The notes under the pieces: generated by a model
Database searches by the model: none
The model's input: only the letters and a program-made list of their open reading frames with translations
What the model was told of the DNA's origin: nothing
Shown here: positions 1-8,804 of the stretch, piece by piece
Layout of the letters: every line of letters begins with the position of its first letter
Numbering within the stretch: position 1 is the stretch's first letter
NCBI GenBank assembly: GCA_020852275.1
Contig: JADZBE010000038.1
Location: 1-64,000 of the forward strand
DNA: 64,000 nucleotides
Reading direction: 5' to 3'
Origin: Phycisphaerales bacterium
Lineage (GTDB): Bacteria > Planctomycetota > Phycisphaerae > UBA1845
Made by a program: the position numbers and the translations under genes

Positions 1-102
1 ATGAAGTGGGACGTAGCGCACGCGGAAGGGATGATGAATCTGGTGGCCCTGCGTGAGAGCGGCCAGTGGACCGCCTACTGGAATCGCCGCCGGGCAGCCT
101 GA
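1..102 (+). CDS. C-terminal end of a transposase (5' end outside window)
   Basis: The first frame is open from the window edge to a TGA at 100-102 and gives 33 residues, including GMMNLVALRESGQW and a basic end. A Trp-rich tail built on a 'gAeaMlxLRxlxxSGxW' pattern resembles the C-termini of DDE transposases (ISKra4-like or a related family), just downstream of the catalytic Glu. That is a family resemblance from memory and the family name is uncertain. No terminal inverted repeat is obvious between the stop and the next gene, and the rest of the element lies outside the window, so it cannot be said whether the element is intact. Confidence 0.5.
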   Translation: MKWDVAHAEGMMNLVALRESGQWTAYWNRRRAA

Positions 103-218
103 TGCCACAATCCCTTGCCAGACCCCAAGCCCTGTATCGAAGCGGGGGTCAGGCAAGTCCGCGGACCCGAGACTCGAGCCTGAAGGCTCGTCCCGGATTG
201 GTTAGAAGGGCCGTGCTC

Positions 219-713
219 ATGTCCTTCGCGGTGTTCCTTGTCTGCCCCCTGATCCTGTCGTGGAATAACGCCCCTGCATCCGCTCTATCCGCCGTCCCGG
301 CCGCGTCCGTCCTTGCTACGTCCACCTCCGCCGCGGCGCTGCCCGCGCCGTTCGCGGCGCCTGCTTCCGCCGATCCGGCATGCGCCGTTGCTCCTGTTCC
401 CATGCGCGCCACGTACACATGGACCGGCAACGGGAGCAACGATCGCTGGGACAACATCGCGAACTGGAGCTACGTCGGCGGCGGATATCCGGACGACTGT
501 AACGACGACGCCGTCGTTCCCTTCGTCAGTGGCGGCTACGACGTCGTTCTGATTACGGAATCCATCGACGATCTGACGATGGAGGGCAGCCTCGATCTGA
601 CGGCGGCGTCGGGCGACGACACGCTCACGGTGGACAGCCTGACGATCGTCGGCGGCGTGGTCACGTTCGGCAACGGCACGCGCATCGATACGGTGTCCAG
701 TTGCCAACCCTGA
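219..713 (+). CDS. secreted protein with N-terminal W-x-G-x-N-W type motif, function unknown
   Basis: This is a 164-residue protein. The frame is open from an ATG at 66, but the ATG at 219 is preferred because it begins directly with a signal peptide (FAVFLVCPLILSW, then an Ala-rich stretch). The mature part begins TYTWTGNGSNDRWDNIANW, a pattern shared with the gene at 1920 (TYTFTGENGTQWGVAGNW) and common at the start of planctomycete surface proteins that fold into beta repeats. The rest is Asp/Thr/Val-rich and beta-like (DDTLTVDSLTIVGGVVTFG). It ends soon after one or two putative repeats, so it may be a short or truncated member. It ends 16 bp before the next gene and is probably cotranscribed with it. 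Confidence 0.6.
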   Translation: MSFAVFLVCPLILSWNNAPASALSAVPAASVLATSTSAAALPAPFAAPASADPACAVAPVPMRATYTWTGNGSNDRWDNIANWSYVGGGYPDDCNDDAVVPFVSGGYDVVLITESIDDLTMEGSLDLTAASGDDTLTVDSLTIVGGVVTFGNGTRIDTVSSCQP

Positions 714-729
714 GAGGAGGACTTCAATC

Positions 730-1923
730 ATGGCCCGTTCCTTTGCGATTGCGCGCCCTCTCTGTGTGGCTGCAAGCTTGACCCTGTTCGCAGCAGCCTC
801 TGCACTGCATGCGCAGTTGCCGGGGTTTGAGATCGTGCAGATTACCTCGGACTCGCCCGATGATTCCGGCTCGCAACTGAATAATTGCGGTCAAGTCGTG
901 TTTCGAAAGCGGATCGGGGAAAGCTGGTCAACTTCCGAAATATTCCTGTATGACAACGGCAAAGTGTTTCGTCTTACGAACGATAATAATCGAGACGTGC
1001 ATCCGACGATCGACGACGCGGGAAAAATCCTATGGTTGAGGGGCATTGGTAACGCCGGCGTTACGCAGATCATGGTTTACGAACATGGTGAGGTGTCCGT
1101 CTTCCGGGAAAACGCGGAGGGGGTGTCGGATCCGGTGGGCAACGCTTCTGGAGCGGTTGCTTGGTCAGAGTTCTATGACCGGGGCTGCTGGTCTATCGAT
1201 GGGGACGTGCATCTGTCCGACGGAATGGGTGAGCGGCGCATATCAGATGGAGCCAAGTCGAATCAAAGCCCGCACCTCAACTCCACACAGAAGCTGGTCT
1301 GGACACGTTACGACTTCTGCCCAAACCCTTGGATTTCGAGCATCATGCTCCATAACGGATCAGGTGTGATGGAGTTGACACAGGGTCAGATTCAACCGCA
1401 GTTGCCGGAAATGAACGATTCACTTCAGACTGCTTTTTGGTCTCGCACCGAACAAGGGGGTGATCTCGTGCAGCTCTGGGAAGATGGCGTCATCCATACA
1501 ATATTCGAAGGCGGCGGTCCACCGCACATTAACAACCTGGGAGAGGTACAGTTTACTGACGGAGGATATACGTTTCTCTATAGATCAGGCGACATTATCC
1601 AGGTTACGTTTGAGTATGCAAAGCACGGCGGAAAGGACCTGAATGACTTTACAGAAATGAGCATGGAGGCCGGCAAGGGCTTCCAATCCGATGTCTTCAT
1701 GATGCGTCGAAGCAGAACAGGAGACGCCGACCTCAATCTTCGTGTTGACACTCTTGACTACAAGCGGCTTAATGATTGTTTGAGGGGCCCGGAATGGTTG
1801 GAGCGCAATCGTGAATCTCCGACCGACACGCTTTGCGAATGCCGATTCGTCGATTTGGATGAGGACAATGATGTGGATCTAAAGGATGCTGCGACACTGT
1901 TCAATGCTTTCTCAGGAGAATGA
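730..1923 (+). CDS. secreted beta-propeller-like protein with dockerin-type C-terminus
   Basis: This 397-residue protein starts at an ATG 9 bp after a strong AGAGGAGG (713-720). The N-terminus is a signal peptide ending near LHAQ. The middle (about 35-325) is made of short repeats of the type 'GKVFRLTNDNNRDVHPTIDD', like TolB/WD40-type periplasmic propellers. The C-terminus (about 330-397) carries two EF-hand-like segments, GDADLNLRVDTLDYKRLNDC and VDLDEDNDVDLKDAATLFNA, the dockerin-like tail typical of planctomycete extracellular proteins. Its stop overlaps the next start (ATGA), which implies translational coupling. No enzymatic motif is visible; a surface or extracellular role is inferred. 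Confidence 0.7.
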   Translation: MARSFAIARPLCVAASLTLFAAASALHAQLPGFEIVQITSDSPDDSGSQLNNCGQVVFRKRIGESWSTSEIFLYDNGKVFRLTNDNNRDVHPTIDDAGKILWLRGIGNAGVTQIMVYEHGEVSVFRENAEGVSDPVGNASGAVAWSEFYDRGCWSIDGDVHLSDGMGERRISDGAKSNQSPHLNSTQKLVWTRYDFCPNPWISSIMLHNGSGVMELTQGQIQPQLPEMNDSLQTAFWSRTEQGGDLVQLWEDGVIHTIFEGGGPPHINNLGEVQFTDGGYTFLYRSGDIIQVTFEYAKHGGKDLNDFTEMSMEAGKGFQSDVFMMRRSRTGDADLNLRVDTLDYKRLNDCLRGPEWLERNRESPTDTLCECRFVDLDEDNDVDLKDAATLFNAFSGE

Positions 1924-3095
1924 ACATGGTTGAAAGAATAGCGCACAACGGAAAGTCACTGACGGTTCGTCTCCTATGTACTGCCATCGGGAAAACGTGC
2001 ACGACGTTCGGTAAACTTGCGCTTGTTGTTGGCTTCACGGTTTCCGTAACCTCATTGAGAGCGCAGGTAACCTACACATTTACAGGCGAGAACGGTACAC
2101 AATGGGGAGTTGCGGGAAACTGGAAGCACGGAGTGAATAACGATCCCGGCGTGCCGGGTTCCGCCGACGCCGCCAAGATCCCCAAGAACCTGACCTGTGA
2201 GCTGATCGGAGAAGTAGGGGATGCCTACAATGTGTTTCTGGAAGGCACCACCACGCCGGAGGATGCGGCCGGTGTGCTCAAAATTCAGCAGGGCAGCGTG
2301 CTGAAGCTTCACGGCACGAATGCCGAATCCACGCTCAACGGCACGATCCTGATGACGGCCGCAAGTCCGGCGGACGCCGATCACCCGCCGATCATTGAAA
2401 TCCAGAACGATCACGTATTGCGGAAGAACCCGGGCACCGGCGGGGCCACCGGAATCATTCAAGGCGATGTCCGCGGGATCCTCCGGGGAAGCGACTCTAC
2501 CGACGACCTGACGCTGGGCGTGGAGAACGTCTTTGCTTCCATTGTCGTTATTCGCGGCGACGCGGACATCGAGGTGTCCCTCATCAACCATGGCGTGATC
2601 GACGCGAATCACCCGACGCACCAAGACCCGCAACCGCGCATCACCCTCAAGACTCACCCAAAGTCGGGATCAGGGCAATGGAAGGCGACCAAGGGCGAGT
2701 TGATGGTCGACGTGGGCGTCAGCGGTCCGGGCGAATGGGAAGTCGGGGAGGAAGCGCTGATCCAAATCAACTCCTCTGTTTCGACCGAAACGGGCGGCGT
2801 CATTCGCGCCATTCGCAGCGGCAAGATCGAGGTTAATGCCGAGATCAGCGGCCCCACTGCATGGCAATTAGGGATGGAGTCCGGAGACACCACGCCGGAG
2901 ATCGAAATCAACACCGAATGCACCAACCTCACCGGCTCGTTCAGCATGGCCCGCGGATTGTTTGACGTCAACGCCGACTTCTGCACCTCCGGGCAGGCGG
3001 ACATCTATCGAGACAGTGCGACGTACACAACCACGATCGACGTGGCTCGTCCGCAGACGCCCGTTGTGCTGAAGTTCTCCGGAGGGTGCCCGTGA
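1920..3095 (+). CDS. secreted repeat protein (beta-helix-like), function unknown
   Basis: This 391-residue protein is translationally coupled to the preceding gene through the ATGA at 1920-1923. The hydrophobic stretch LALVVGFTVSVTSLRAQ at about 25-45 looks like a signal peptide with a long n-region. The mature protein opens with TYTFTGENGTQWGVAGNW and continues with Gly/Asn/Ile-rich repeats (GVLKIQQGSVLKLHGTNAES, GEWEVGEEALIQINSS), suggesting a right-handed beta-helix or autotransporter-like passenger. There is no dockerin and no catalytic motif. It shares its N-terminal module with the gene at 219, and the two flank the dockerin protein. The function is unknown. Confidence 0.6.
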   Translation: MNMVERIAHNGKSLTVRLLCTAIGKTCTTFGKLALVVGFTVSVTSLRAQVTYTFTGENGTQWGVAGNWKHGVNNDPGVPGSADAAKIPKNLTCELIGEVGDAYNVFLEGTTTPEDAAGVLKIQQGSVLKLHGTNAESTLNGTILMTAASPADADHPPIIEIQNDHVLRKNPGTGGATGIIQGDVRGILRGSDSTDDLTLGVENVFASIVVIRGDADIEVSLINHGVIDANHPTHQDPQPRITLKTHPKSGSGQWKATKGELMVDVGVSGPGEWEVGEEALIQINSSVSTETGGVIRAIRSGKIEVNAEISGPTAWQLGMESGDTTPEIEINTECTNLTGSFSMARGLFDVNADFCTSGQADIYRDSATYTTTIDVARPQTPVVLKFSGGCP

Positions 3096-3164
3096 CCGGC
3101 GCCTTCATGTGGCGCAGCAAGACTTGGAACTTCGAGTCCCGAGGTTGAAGCGAGGAGATACATC

Positions 3165-4616
3165 ATGTCCACAAGATTTCCTGGAACGCTTTCTTGCGTG
3201 GTAATTGTGTTGGCGCTCACTTCCGCATCACGCGGGCAGGGTGGGCTTTCCCCTGAGATTCTGCTCGAAGAGACCGGATTCGAGCCGACGATAGCGACAA
3301 ATGGCTCAGGGGTTGTGGTGGTCGCGTGGCTGGATCAGAACTGGCCGGGCACCGCGAAGGATATCGAGCGCCGACGTTCGGGCGATCGTGGGCTGAGTTG
3401 GGGCCTCGCAGGGCCACAGGTCAGCGACGGGGGTGCATTGGATCCAACCGTGGCGACCAATCCCGCGAACGGGGATGTCTATTTCGGCTGGCAGACGGGG
3501 AGCGTCAACGGATCGCAGTTCAAGTTCCGCCGCAGTCCCGACGGGTCAGATCTGAGCGTACCATCACAACTCGTCGCATCCTCGGGTAACTCACAAGGGA
3601 TCGACCGTCCTTGGCTGACTGCGTCGGGACCCTCCGTATACTCCAACTGGTATGCGAAGCCGGATTTGCTTTTGCGATTCAAGCGAGGTGTAGTTTAGGA
3701 AGATGAAAGTGTTGACTGGGGCGGAGCTACGGTAACTTATGCGGTTCCAATCGGCGTAGGTGATCGCTTCTTCGGACCGCCAACTCCAATCGCGAAAGGC
3801 AGCGGACCCCATTTGTACTCACTTTCTAAACAAATCCGAAAACTGAGTCCACATTCCGACAACGCCATTCGTGTCCACCACTCCACGGACGAGGGAGCGA
3901 CTTGGGACACGACCGGCTATACGATTACCACCTTTGACAACCATCCCGATGGCTATTCTTGGCCATCCGACTTTGGCCTTTTCAACATGCACATTCTCGC
4001 CGATCCCGCGACCTCCAACGTATGGGCGTTCTACGTGGAGTTCGACAACAGACTGTGCGGCGACCCTGCGGGACAACAAAAGGTCAGCATTCTCAATTGC
4101 CGACGTTCAGTGAACAATGGACATGACTGGAGCGTTCCGGTCCAGAACATCCCCGGCAGCGTCTATTCAACGCTCGCATGCGGCCCGGAAAACTTCGCCA
4201 AGCTGCCGGACGAGCAGGATGATTACGTGTTGGACGGGTTTTTCCGCATTGGTCGAGTCTGGTCGTGCCTGGACAGCGCGGGTCGAATTCACGTCGTCTG
4301 GATGGACAACCGCGAAGGTGTGCATCCGGACCCCCTGACCTATCCACATCGCGATTTCTGGCGCGTCTATCGAAGCGTCAGCTCGGACGGCGGGCTGACG
4401 TGGAGCAGCGTCGTCCTTCCGGTGTCCACGGCAAGTTCTCTTGGAGGATTCGGCAATCCTCACCCGGGGTCTTTCTATCCCCCAGGCGACCATCTGGGCT
4501 GCTGCGCCGATGATCAGTACCTGTACGTCACGTGGCCGGATGCGCGCCACTACGCGGAAATGGCGCCGGACCAGGCCGGGCGCATCTATGTCCGCCGATT
4601 CAATCTGACTCCATGA
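3165..4616 (+). pseudogene. sialidase/BNR-type exo-hydrolase interrupted by an in-frame TAG
   Basis: The ATG at 3165 follows GAGGAG with 7 bp spacing and starts a signal peptide ending near ASRGQ. The frame stops at TAG 3696-3698 (after FKRGVV), but the same frame stays open immediately afterwards (EDESVDWGGATVTYA) until TGA 4614-4616, so one 483-codon gene is split by a single nonsense codon. Both halves carry BNR/Asp-box-like segments (RRSGDRGLSWG, RRSPDGSD, HHSTDEGATWDTTG, YRSVSSDGGLTWSS), as in sialidase-like six-bladed propellers. It could be a real nonsense mutation, programmed readthrough or a sequencing error. Downstream internal initiation at 3813 is possible but would give a protein without a signal peptide. 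Confidence 0.7.
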
Positions 4617-4686
4617 CGGGTGACTTAAGCGACCTTGCACGAGATGCCGTCTGGTAGCCAAGCAACCGCGGAAACTGAGGCATACT

Positions 4687-6003
4687 ATGGGAACGAAGAT
4701 GATAAAGTTAACCGTTTTGATTGCGGGGCTGTCTCCGCTCACAAGCACCTCATGGGCCCAGCTCGCCAACAGCCCGTGGCCGAAGTGGCAGCGGGATTTG
4801 CGCAACAGCGGCTGGACGCCGGCGGTGGGGCCGAGTGAGCCGCGCGTCAAGTGGGCGATCGACTTCCACGGGATCAGCCTGCAGCCCGGTCCGGCCATTG
4901 GCGCCGAAGGCGAATTGTACATCGGCTGGTCCATTTGCTTTCAGCCCAAATTCATTTCCATGGTTCGGGGCGGCTTCTGGAGATGTGCGTGGTTCTCGCG
5001 CGTCAGCACCGAAGGCGATGTGGAATGGGAGCGCCCCCTCTCCGATTACTATGCATCATTTGCAACTTTGGATGCGCGTGACCGCGTCTTCGTCGTGGAT
5101 GGATGGTTCGAGGACCGATACACGGAATCCCATTCGTATGCCTTCACGCGTGACGGGCGGGCCCTCTGGGGACCGCGCAGGAACCCACCTTACTCGAACT
5201 ATTCACTCTCCCACATGACGATTGGACGAGACGGTACGATCTTCTACCCCGATGGGGATACCCTCCGTGCATTCGATCCTGGCAACGGCATAGAGCTTTG
5301 GCATCGATACTTGGGCCAGCAATCTTCAGCTTATGAATGCCCTTCCATCGGAGAGGGTGGAACAGTATTCGTCGCGGGCGACTCCTCACTCCTCGCACTC
5401 GATCCTGGGCAGGGCTCAATTCTCTGGTCTGTCGAGGGCCCACGGCCCTCGGACACCACGCCGACTTCAATCGGCTTGGACGGCACGGTTTACGTCGGCT
5501 TTAATTCGCGCGACGAGTCGCTGCTGACGGCCGTTTCGCCCGCTGGCCAGATCTTGTGGCAGATCGCGCCCGCCGGTCGACCCAGCTTTCCGCCGTCTAT
5601 CGACTCGCGCGGACGTCTCTACCTTCAGACTCGGTCGCCCCTGAATGGCGTGCTCCTGGAGGCGTACAATCGAGACGGGACGCCGCGTTGGGTCACGTCG
5701 ACGCCCGGTAACTACAGCAACGCCGTCGTCCTCGATGGAAATGATAATGTTTATTGCGCCACCCTCGAGGGGTACCCCTGGGTCACAAGCTTGTTTTCCT
5801 ACACCTCGGAGGGCGAATTCCGCTGGGAATTCAGCGAGGCGACCAGTGCGCTGCCGCGCTATCAGGCGCCGGTGATCGGCCCGGACGGCACGATCTATCT
5901 CATGGTGGACGTGGGCGGTTCGGAAGATGACATCATGCGCTTCTACGCCTTCGGTCCCGGCGAAGCGCCGGACCCGGCGTGGGTGGGGCGATTGAAGCCG
6001 TGA
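4687..6003 (+). CDS. secreted PQQ-type beta-propeller repeat protein
   Basis: This 438-residue protein has an ATG preceded by GAGG 6 bp upstream. The signal peptide runs through LTVLIAGLSPLTSTSWAQ. The mature N-terminus, LANSPWPKWQRDLRNSGW, is the 'WP.F..d..rtG..' opening of PQQ-like (Pyrrolo_quin/BamB-like) propellers. It is followed by blades with the recurring pattern 'IGxDGTIYxxxxxxLxAxxPxGxxxW' (IGRDGTIFYPDGDTLRAFDP, IGLDGTVYVGFNS, IGPDGTIYLMVD). No PQQ-dehydrogenase catalytic residues are seen, so it is a structural propeller of unknown ligand. A broken second copy of its N-terminus follows at 6043. Confidence 0.75.
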   Translation: MGTKMIKLTVLIAGLSPLTSTSWAQLANSPWPKWQRDLRNSGWTPAVGPSEPRVKWAIDFHGISLQPGPAIGAEGELYIGWSICFQPKFISMVRGGFWRCAWFSRVSTEGDVEWERPLSDYYASFATLDARDRVFVVDGWFEDRYTESHSYAFTRDGRALWGPRRNPPYSNYSLSHMTIGRDGTIFYPDGDTLRAFDPGNGIELWHRYLGQQSSAYECPSIGEGGTVFVAGDSSLLALDPGQGSILWSVEGPRPSDTTPTSIGLDGTVYVGFNSRDESLLTAVSPAGQILWQIAPAGRPSFPPSIDSRGRLYLQTRSPLNGVLLEAYNRDGTPRWVTSTPGNYSNAVVLDGNDNVYCATLEGYPWVTSLFSYTSEGEFRWEFSEATSALPRYQAPVIGPDGTIYLMVDVGGSEDDIMRFYAFGPGEAPDPAWVGRLKP

Positions 6004-6042
6004 CGGCTTGCTCCCGATGATGGTCAACCTGAGAATTCGAGC

Positions 6043-6264
6043 ATGTGTAGATCGCTCCGCTGGCGCGCCGCAACATTTCTCACCACCGGCCTGCTTGCCG
6101 GGCAGGCCATGGCCCAGCTCGCCAACAGCCTGTGGCCCAAGTGGCAGCGGGACCATCGCGACCGCGGATACACGCCGGCGCTACAGGCCTCTGCCACTGT
6201 CCCGTCCTGGACCGCGATCGCCGCCGGGGGCTTGTCGAGGCGCGCCTTGCGGTCCGTCGCCTAG
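6043..6264 (+). pseudogene. truncated second copy of the PQQ-propeller N-terminus
   Basis: The 73-codon frame begins with a signal peptide and then AQLANSLWPKWQRDHRDRGY, nearly identical to the mature start of the gene at 4687. Similarity ends at about codon 46 (TPA, base 6180). After that the frame reads unrelated GC-rich sequence, and base 6181 is also the end of the opposite-strand gene. This is best read as a paralogue that lost everything but its first ~140 bp in a deletion or rearrangement whose breakpoint is near 6180. A functional short peptide cannot be excluded but has no support. Confidence 0.65.
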
Positions 6265-7305
6265 GTGCGAGGGCAGTTGCTGACCCGGCTGCAGGAGGCG
6301 GGCCGGAGGCGCGTCGCCCCGCTGAGCATCGCCGCGCGGGCCGTCGCCGCGCGGGGCCTCGCCGCGCGGAACCTCGCCGCGCGGGACGTCGCCGCGCGGA
6401 ACCTCGCCGCGCGGGGGTTCGTTGCGCGGACCGTCGCCGCGCTGAGCATCGCTCCGCGGAGCGTTGCGCGGTCCGCTCAGCGCCTCGGCGTTTTCCATGG
6501 CGGCCTGCAGCATGTGCTCCGCGGCGCGCTCCGGCTGCTTCATCGTGATGTACAGGTCTTTCAGCGCGAAGTGAATGGCCGTGCGACCGCCGACATCGTG
6601 CACCTTTCCCAGCAAGTCGCTCAAGATGCGTTCCGCGTGCTCGGGATGCCCTTGGCGCGTGGCGAGTTCGACGATGGACTGGATGGACATGACCAGCGCC
6701 CGCCGCGGGTCGAAGGCCACCTCATGCCAGTTGGACACGTAGCTGAGGCGGCTGTTCTGCATGTCCAGCTCGCGCTGTTCGAGCATGCGGCGGCGCTCGT
6801 CCATCATGCGCTTCATGTCGCTTTCGCGCATGGTAAGGTTCTGGCGGAAGCGCTCCAGCAGCGTGGGTGCGTCGGGCGGAGCGTCGCCGCCTTGTGCGCG
6901 TTTCTCGATTTCCTCGATCTGCCGCCGCAAGTCCGCGATCTCATCGCGCCGCCGTTGCAGTTCGGTCATCAGGCGAACCTCGCGGTCGTCCGCGCCCGGC
7001 TCCTGATCCACGCCGCCGCGGCCCGCGCCGCCCAGGCCGGCGCGATCCAAACCGCCGCCACCCGGACCAGCGCGATCTGGACCAGAGCGGTCCGGACCGG
7101 CGCCGACGGGACCGGCGCGATCCGGCGGCCCCCCCCCTGTGTTTCGGTCGCCCGGCGGCGGCGGCTGCGGCGCGTCCGCGGGACCGGGCTGATTCGGCGG
7201 AGGCTGGAAGCCGTCCAGCTCGTCGGCGCTAACCCATGATCTCGGCATCGTCGTCCAAGCCGCGATCGCCACGCAAATCCAACTCGCCTTCATCCACGTT
7301 TTCAT
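6181..7305 (-). CDS. secreted pentapeptide-rich, coiled-coil protein of the sigma/anti-sigma cluster
   Basis: With the start at 7305 the protein has 374 residues and a signal peptide (MKASWICVAIAAW...SWVSA); the frame is open back to 7344. Order of parts: Pro/Gly-rich region with 'PDRAG' five-residue repeats (about 30-105), a charged coiled coil (LMTELQRRRDEIADLRRQIE and ERRRMLEQRELDMQ), a helical region that could be TPR-like (RALVMSIQSIVELATRQGHP), then a block of about ten 'PRGEV/PRGDA' pentapeptides encoded by 15-bp tandem repeats near 6310-6480. It overlaps the anti-sigma gene by about 77 bp and is third in the minus-strand operon. Its last codons abut the truncated propeller copy, so the C-terminus may be altered. 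The function is unknown. Confidence 0.55.
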   Translation of the reverse strand: MKTWMKASWICVAIAAWTTMPRSWVSADELDGFQPPPNQPGPADAPQPPPPGDRNTGGGPPDRAGPVGAGPDRSGPDRAGPGGGGLDRAGLGGAGRGGVDQEPGADDREVRLMTELQRRRDEIADLRRQIEEIEKRAQGGDAPPDAPTLLERFRQNLTMRESDMKRMMDERRRMLEQRELDMQNSRLSYVSNWHEVAFDPRRALVMSIQSIVELATRQGHPEHAERILSDLLGKVHDVGGRTAIHFALKDLYITMKQPERAAEHMLQAAMENAEALSGPRNAPRSDAQRGDGPRNEPPRGEVPRGDVPRGEVPRGEAPRGDGPRGDAQRGDAPPARLLQPGQQLPSHLGDGPQGAPRQAPGGDRGPGRDSGRGL

Positions 7306-8017
7306 GGAAGTCGCTCCAGGGTTCCAAAAGTTCGATCTCTTCATCCGTCCACTGCGACTCGACGGTCAGCGACGGCGACAAGGGGGCGGTGATTTCCCAT
7401 CCGTTCGAAGCCTCGTGTTGACGCATCGAGGCATCGACCCAGTTCGAGTCCCACTCATCCATAGCAACAAATACCAGGCCCGGCGCGCCGATCGGCGTGC
7501 CCGATTCGATTTCCACCGGATCGTTCTCGACCGCGAAAGCCGTCGCGGCCAGTGCAAACTCGCCGGTCGCTTCTTTGGGATTTTCATTTCCGCCCGCCGG
7601 TGCGGCGCTGTTCACGTCCGCCGTCGGCGCCGCATCGCGCTGCACGAGGATGGGCGGCTCGGCGGGATCGTGTCGCGGCCGCAGGGATCGTTGGGCGATG
7701 ACCACAAACGTCAGGATCGCCGCGGCCGCCAGCGGACCGATCCACCACGCGCGCCGCAATCGCGGCGGCGCCGGCCTCAACGTCGCCGGCATCAACTCGG
7801 CAGGGGGCGTCGGCGGCACGAACACGCGAGGCGCCTTCGCCTGCGCGAGCGGCGCTCCCGCGCGTTGCAAGGCCTCGCCCAGTCGCGCCAGTCGCGCGGC
7901 AGTCGCGGTGCACCGTGCACAGCCCGCCACGTGCGCTCGCATCGGCGCGGGCACCGGCTCGACCGCATCATCGACCAGCCGGGCCATCAATTTTCCTTCA
8001 AACTCTCCGCAGTTCAT
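7229..8017 (-). CDS. anti-sigma factor with zinc-finger (ZAS) domain
   Basis: This 262-residue protein has an N-terminus (about 1-50) with the zinc-binding anti-sigma pattern: Cys3, then HVAGCARC at about 29-36 (H-x3-C-x2-C). A single transmembrane helix (WIGPLAAAAILTFVVIAQ) lies at about 90-110, followed by an acidic C-terminal part (QWTDEEIELLEPWSDF, EGELDLRGDRGLDDDAEIMG) predicted outside the membrane. It starts 11 bp after the ECF sigma gene and should bind and inhibit that factor; the cytoplasmic ZAS domain would hold the sigma factor until a signal reaches the outer part. The signal is unknown. Confidence 0.85.
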   Translation of the reverse strand: MNCGEFEGKLMARLVDDAVEPVPAPMRAHVAGCARCTATAARLARLGEALQRAGAPLAQAKAPRVFVPPTPPAELMPATLRPAPPRLRRAWWIGPLAAAAILTFVVIAQRSLRPRHDPAEPPILVQRDAAPTADVNSAAPAGGNENPKEATGEFALAATAFAVENDPVEIESGTPIGAPGLVFVAMDEWDSNWVDASMRQHEASNGWEITAPLSPSLTVESQWTDEEIELLEPWSDFHENVDEGELDLRGDRGLDDDAEIMG

Positions 8018-8028
8018 CGCCGATCATC

Positions 8029-8541
8029 TCACTCCCGATGACCCGTCAACTCGCGCGACATTGCCGCCTCGAGCGACGCCAGCGCCTTGTGCAGGTTGCT
8101 CTTCACGGTTCCCGAGGGGCATCCGAGGAGGGTCGCGGTCTCCTCGGTGGAAAGACCGAGATAGAACCGCAGCACCGTCACCTCGCGTTGCCGCCGCGGC
8201 AGACGCTCCACCGCATCGCGCACGGCGGCGACGTCCGACTCATTCGCGCCGCCTTCCGTGTTCCGCAGCATCACGTCGTGGACCGAACCGTCCAAGGCGA
8301 GCGGCGCCTTGCGGCGACGGCGCATGAACTCGCGGCACACGCGAACGGCAAACCCGCCGCACCACGTCCACCACGACACGTCCGCGCGGCGAGCCTCGCG
8401 CCGCGACCACGCTCGCAGCATGGCCTCCTGCATCGCGTCCTGCGCTGCCTCGCCGTCGTGCAGCAGGGCGAGGCACAGCCGATACACGCGATGCGAGAGG
8501 TCTTCGAAATCCGGTCCCGTCGTTTGCGACGCGTCAGTCAA
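8029..8541 (-). CDS. ECF-family RNA polymerase sigma factor
   Basis: This 170-residue protein matches the usual ECF length. Region 2 includes the CLALLHDGEAAQDAMQEAML helix and the basic/Trp segment RADVSWWTWCGGFAVRVCRE. Region 4 includes LPRRQREVTVLRFYLGLSTE and the helix-turn-helix LLGCPSGTVKSNLHKALASL. No ATG is available at the right place: the start is TTG at 8541 (TTGACTGACGCG). It is first in an operon with the anti-sigma gene and the secreted pentapeptide protein, so it probably drives a cell-envelope response and its own operon. I could not identify a matching promoter. Confidence 0.88.
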   Translation of the reverse strand: MTDASQTTGPDFEDLSHRVYRLCLALLHDGEAAQDAMQEAMLRAWSRREARRADVSWWTWCGGFAVRVCREFMRRRRKAPLALDGSVHDVMLRNTEGGANESDVAAVRDAVERLPRRQREVTVLRFYLGLSTEETATLLGCPSGTVKSNLHKALASLEAAMSRELTGHRE

Positions 8542-8714
8542 GGCGTCGTTCGCTCACTGTGGGTTGATGGACGATGCCCGGGCGCGGTTCACCGCGGCGG
8601 ACGGAATAGGACGTTTCCATGTACGTTCCGATCATCGACATTTGTAGAGGCGCAGCTCCACATTGGATGCACGGACCGACGAACCTCGGCAGCCCGCAAT
8701 GAGAGGCGAGGCTC

Positions 8715-8804
8715 GTCGTTCCCGCGCAGGCGGGAATCCAGCCCTGTCGTTCCCGCGCAGGCGGGAATCCAGCCCTGTCATTCCCGCGCAGGCGGGGATA
8801 CGGT
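8715..8804. repeat. 31-bp hairpin repeat, three tandem copies
   Basis: The first two units (8715-8745, 8746-8776) are identical. The third (from 8777) begins GTCATTCCCGCGCAGGCGGG and then diverges. Each unit holds the self-complementary core TTCCCGC-gcag-GCGGGAA. There are no spacers, so it is not CRISPR. The same core, again with 31-bp spacing but inverted, recurs at 47866-47989. Confidence 0.85.

Noticed and set aside
8715-8804. Possible CRISPR array
   Set aside because: The 31-bp units are directly adjacent with no spacers, and there are no cas genes in the window.
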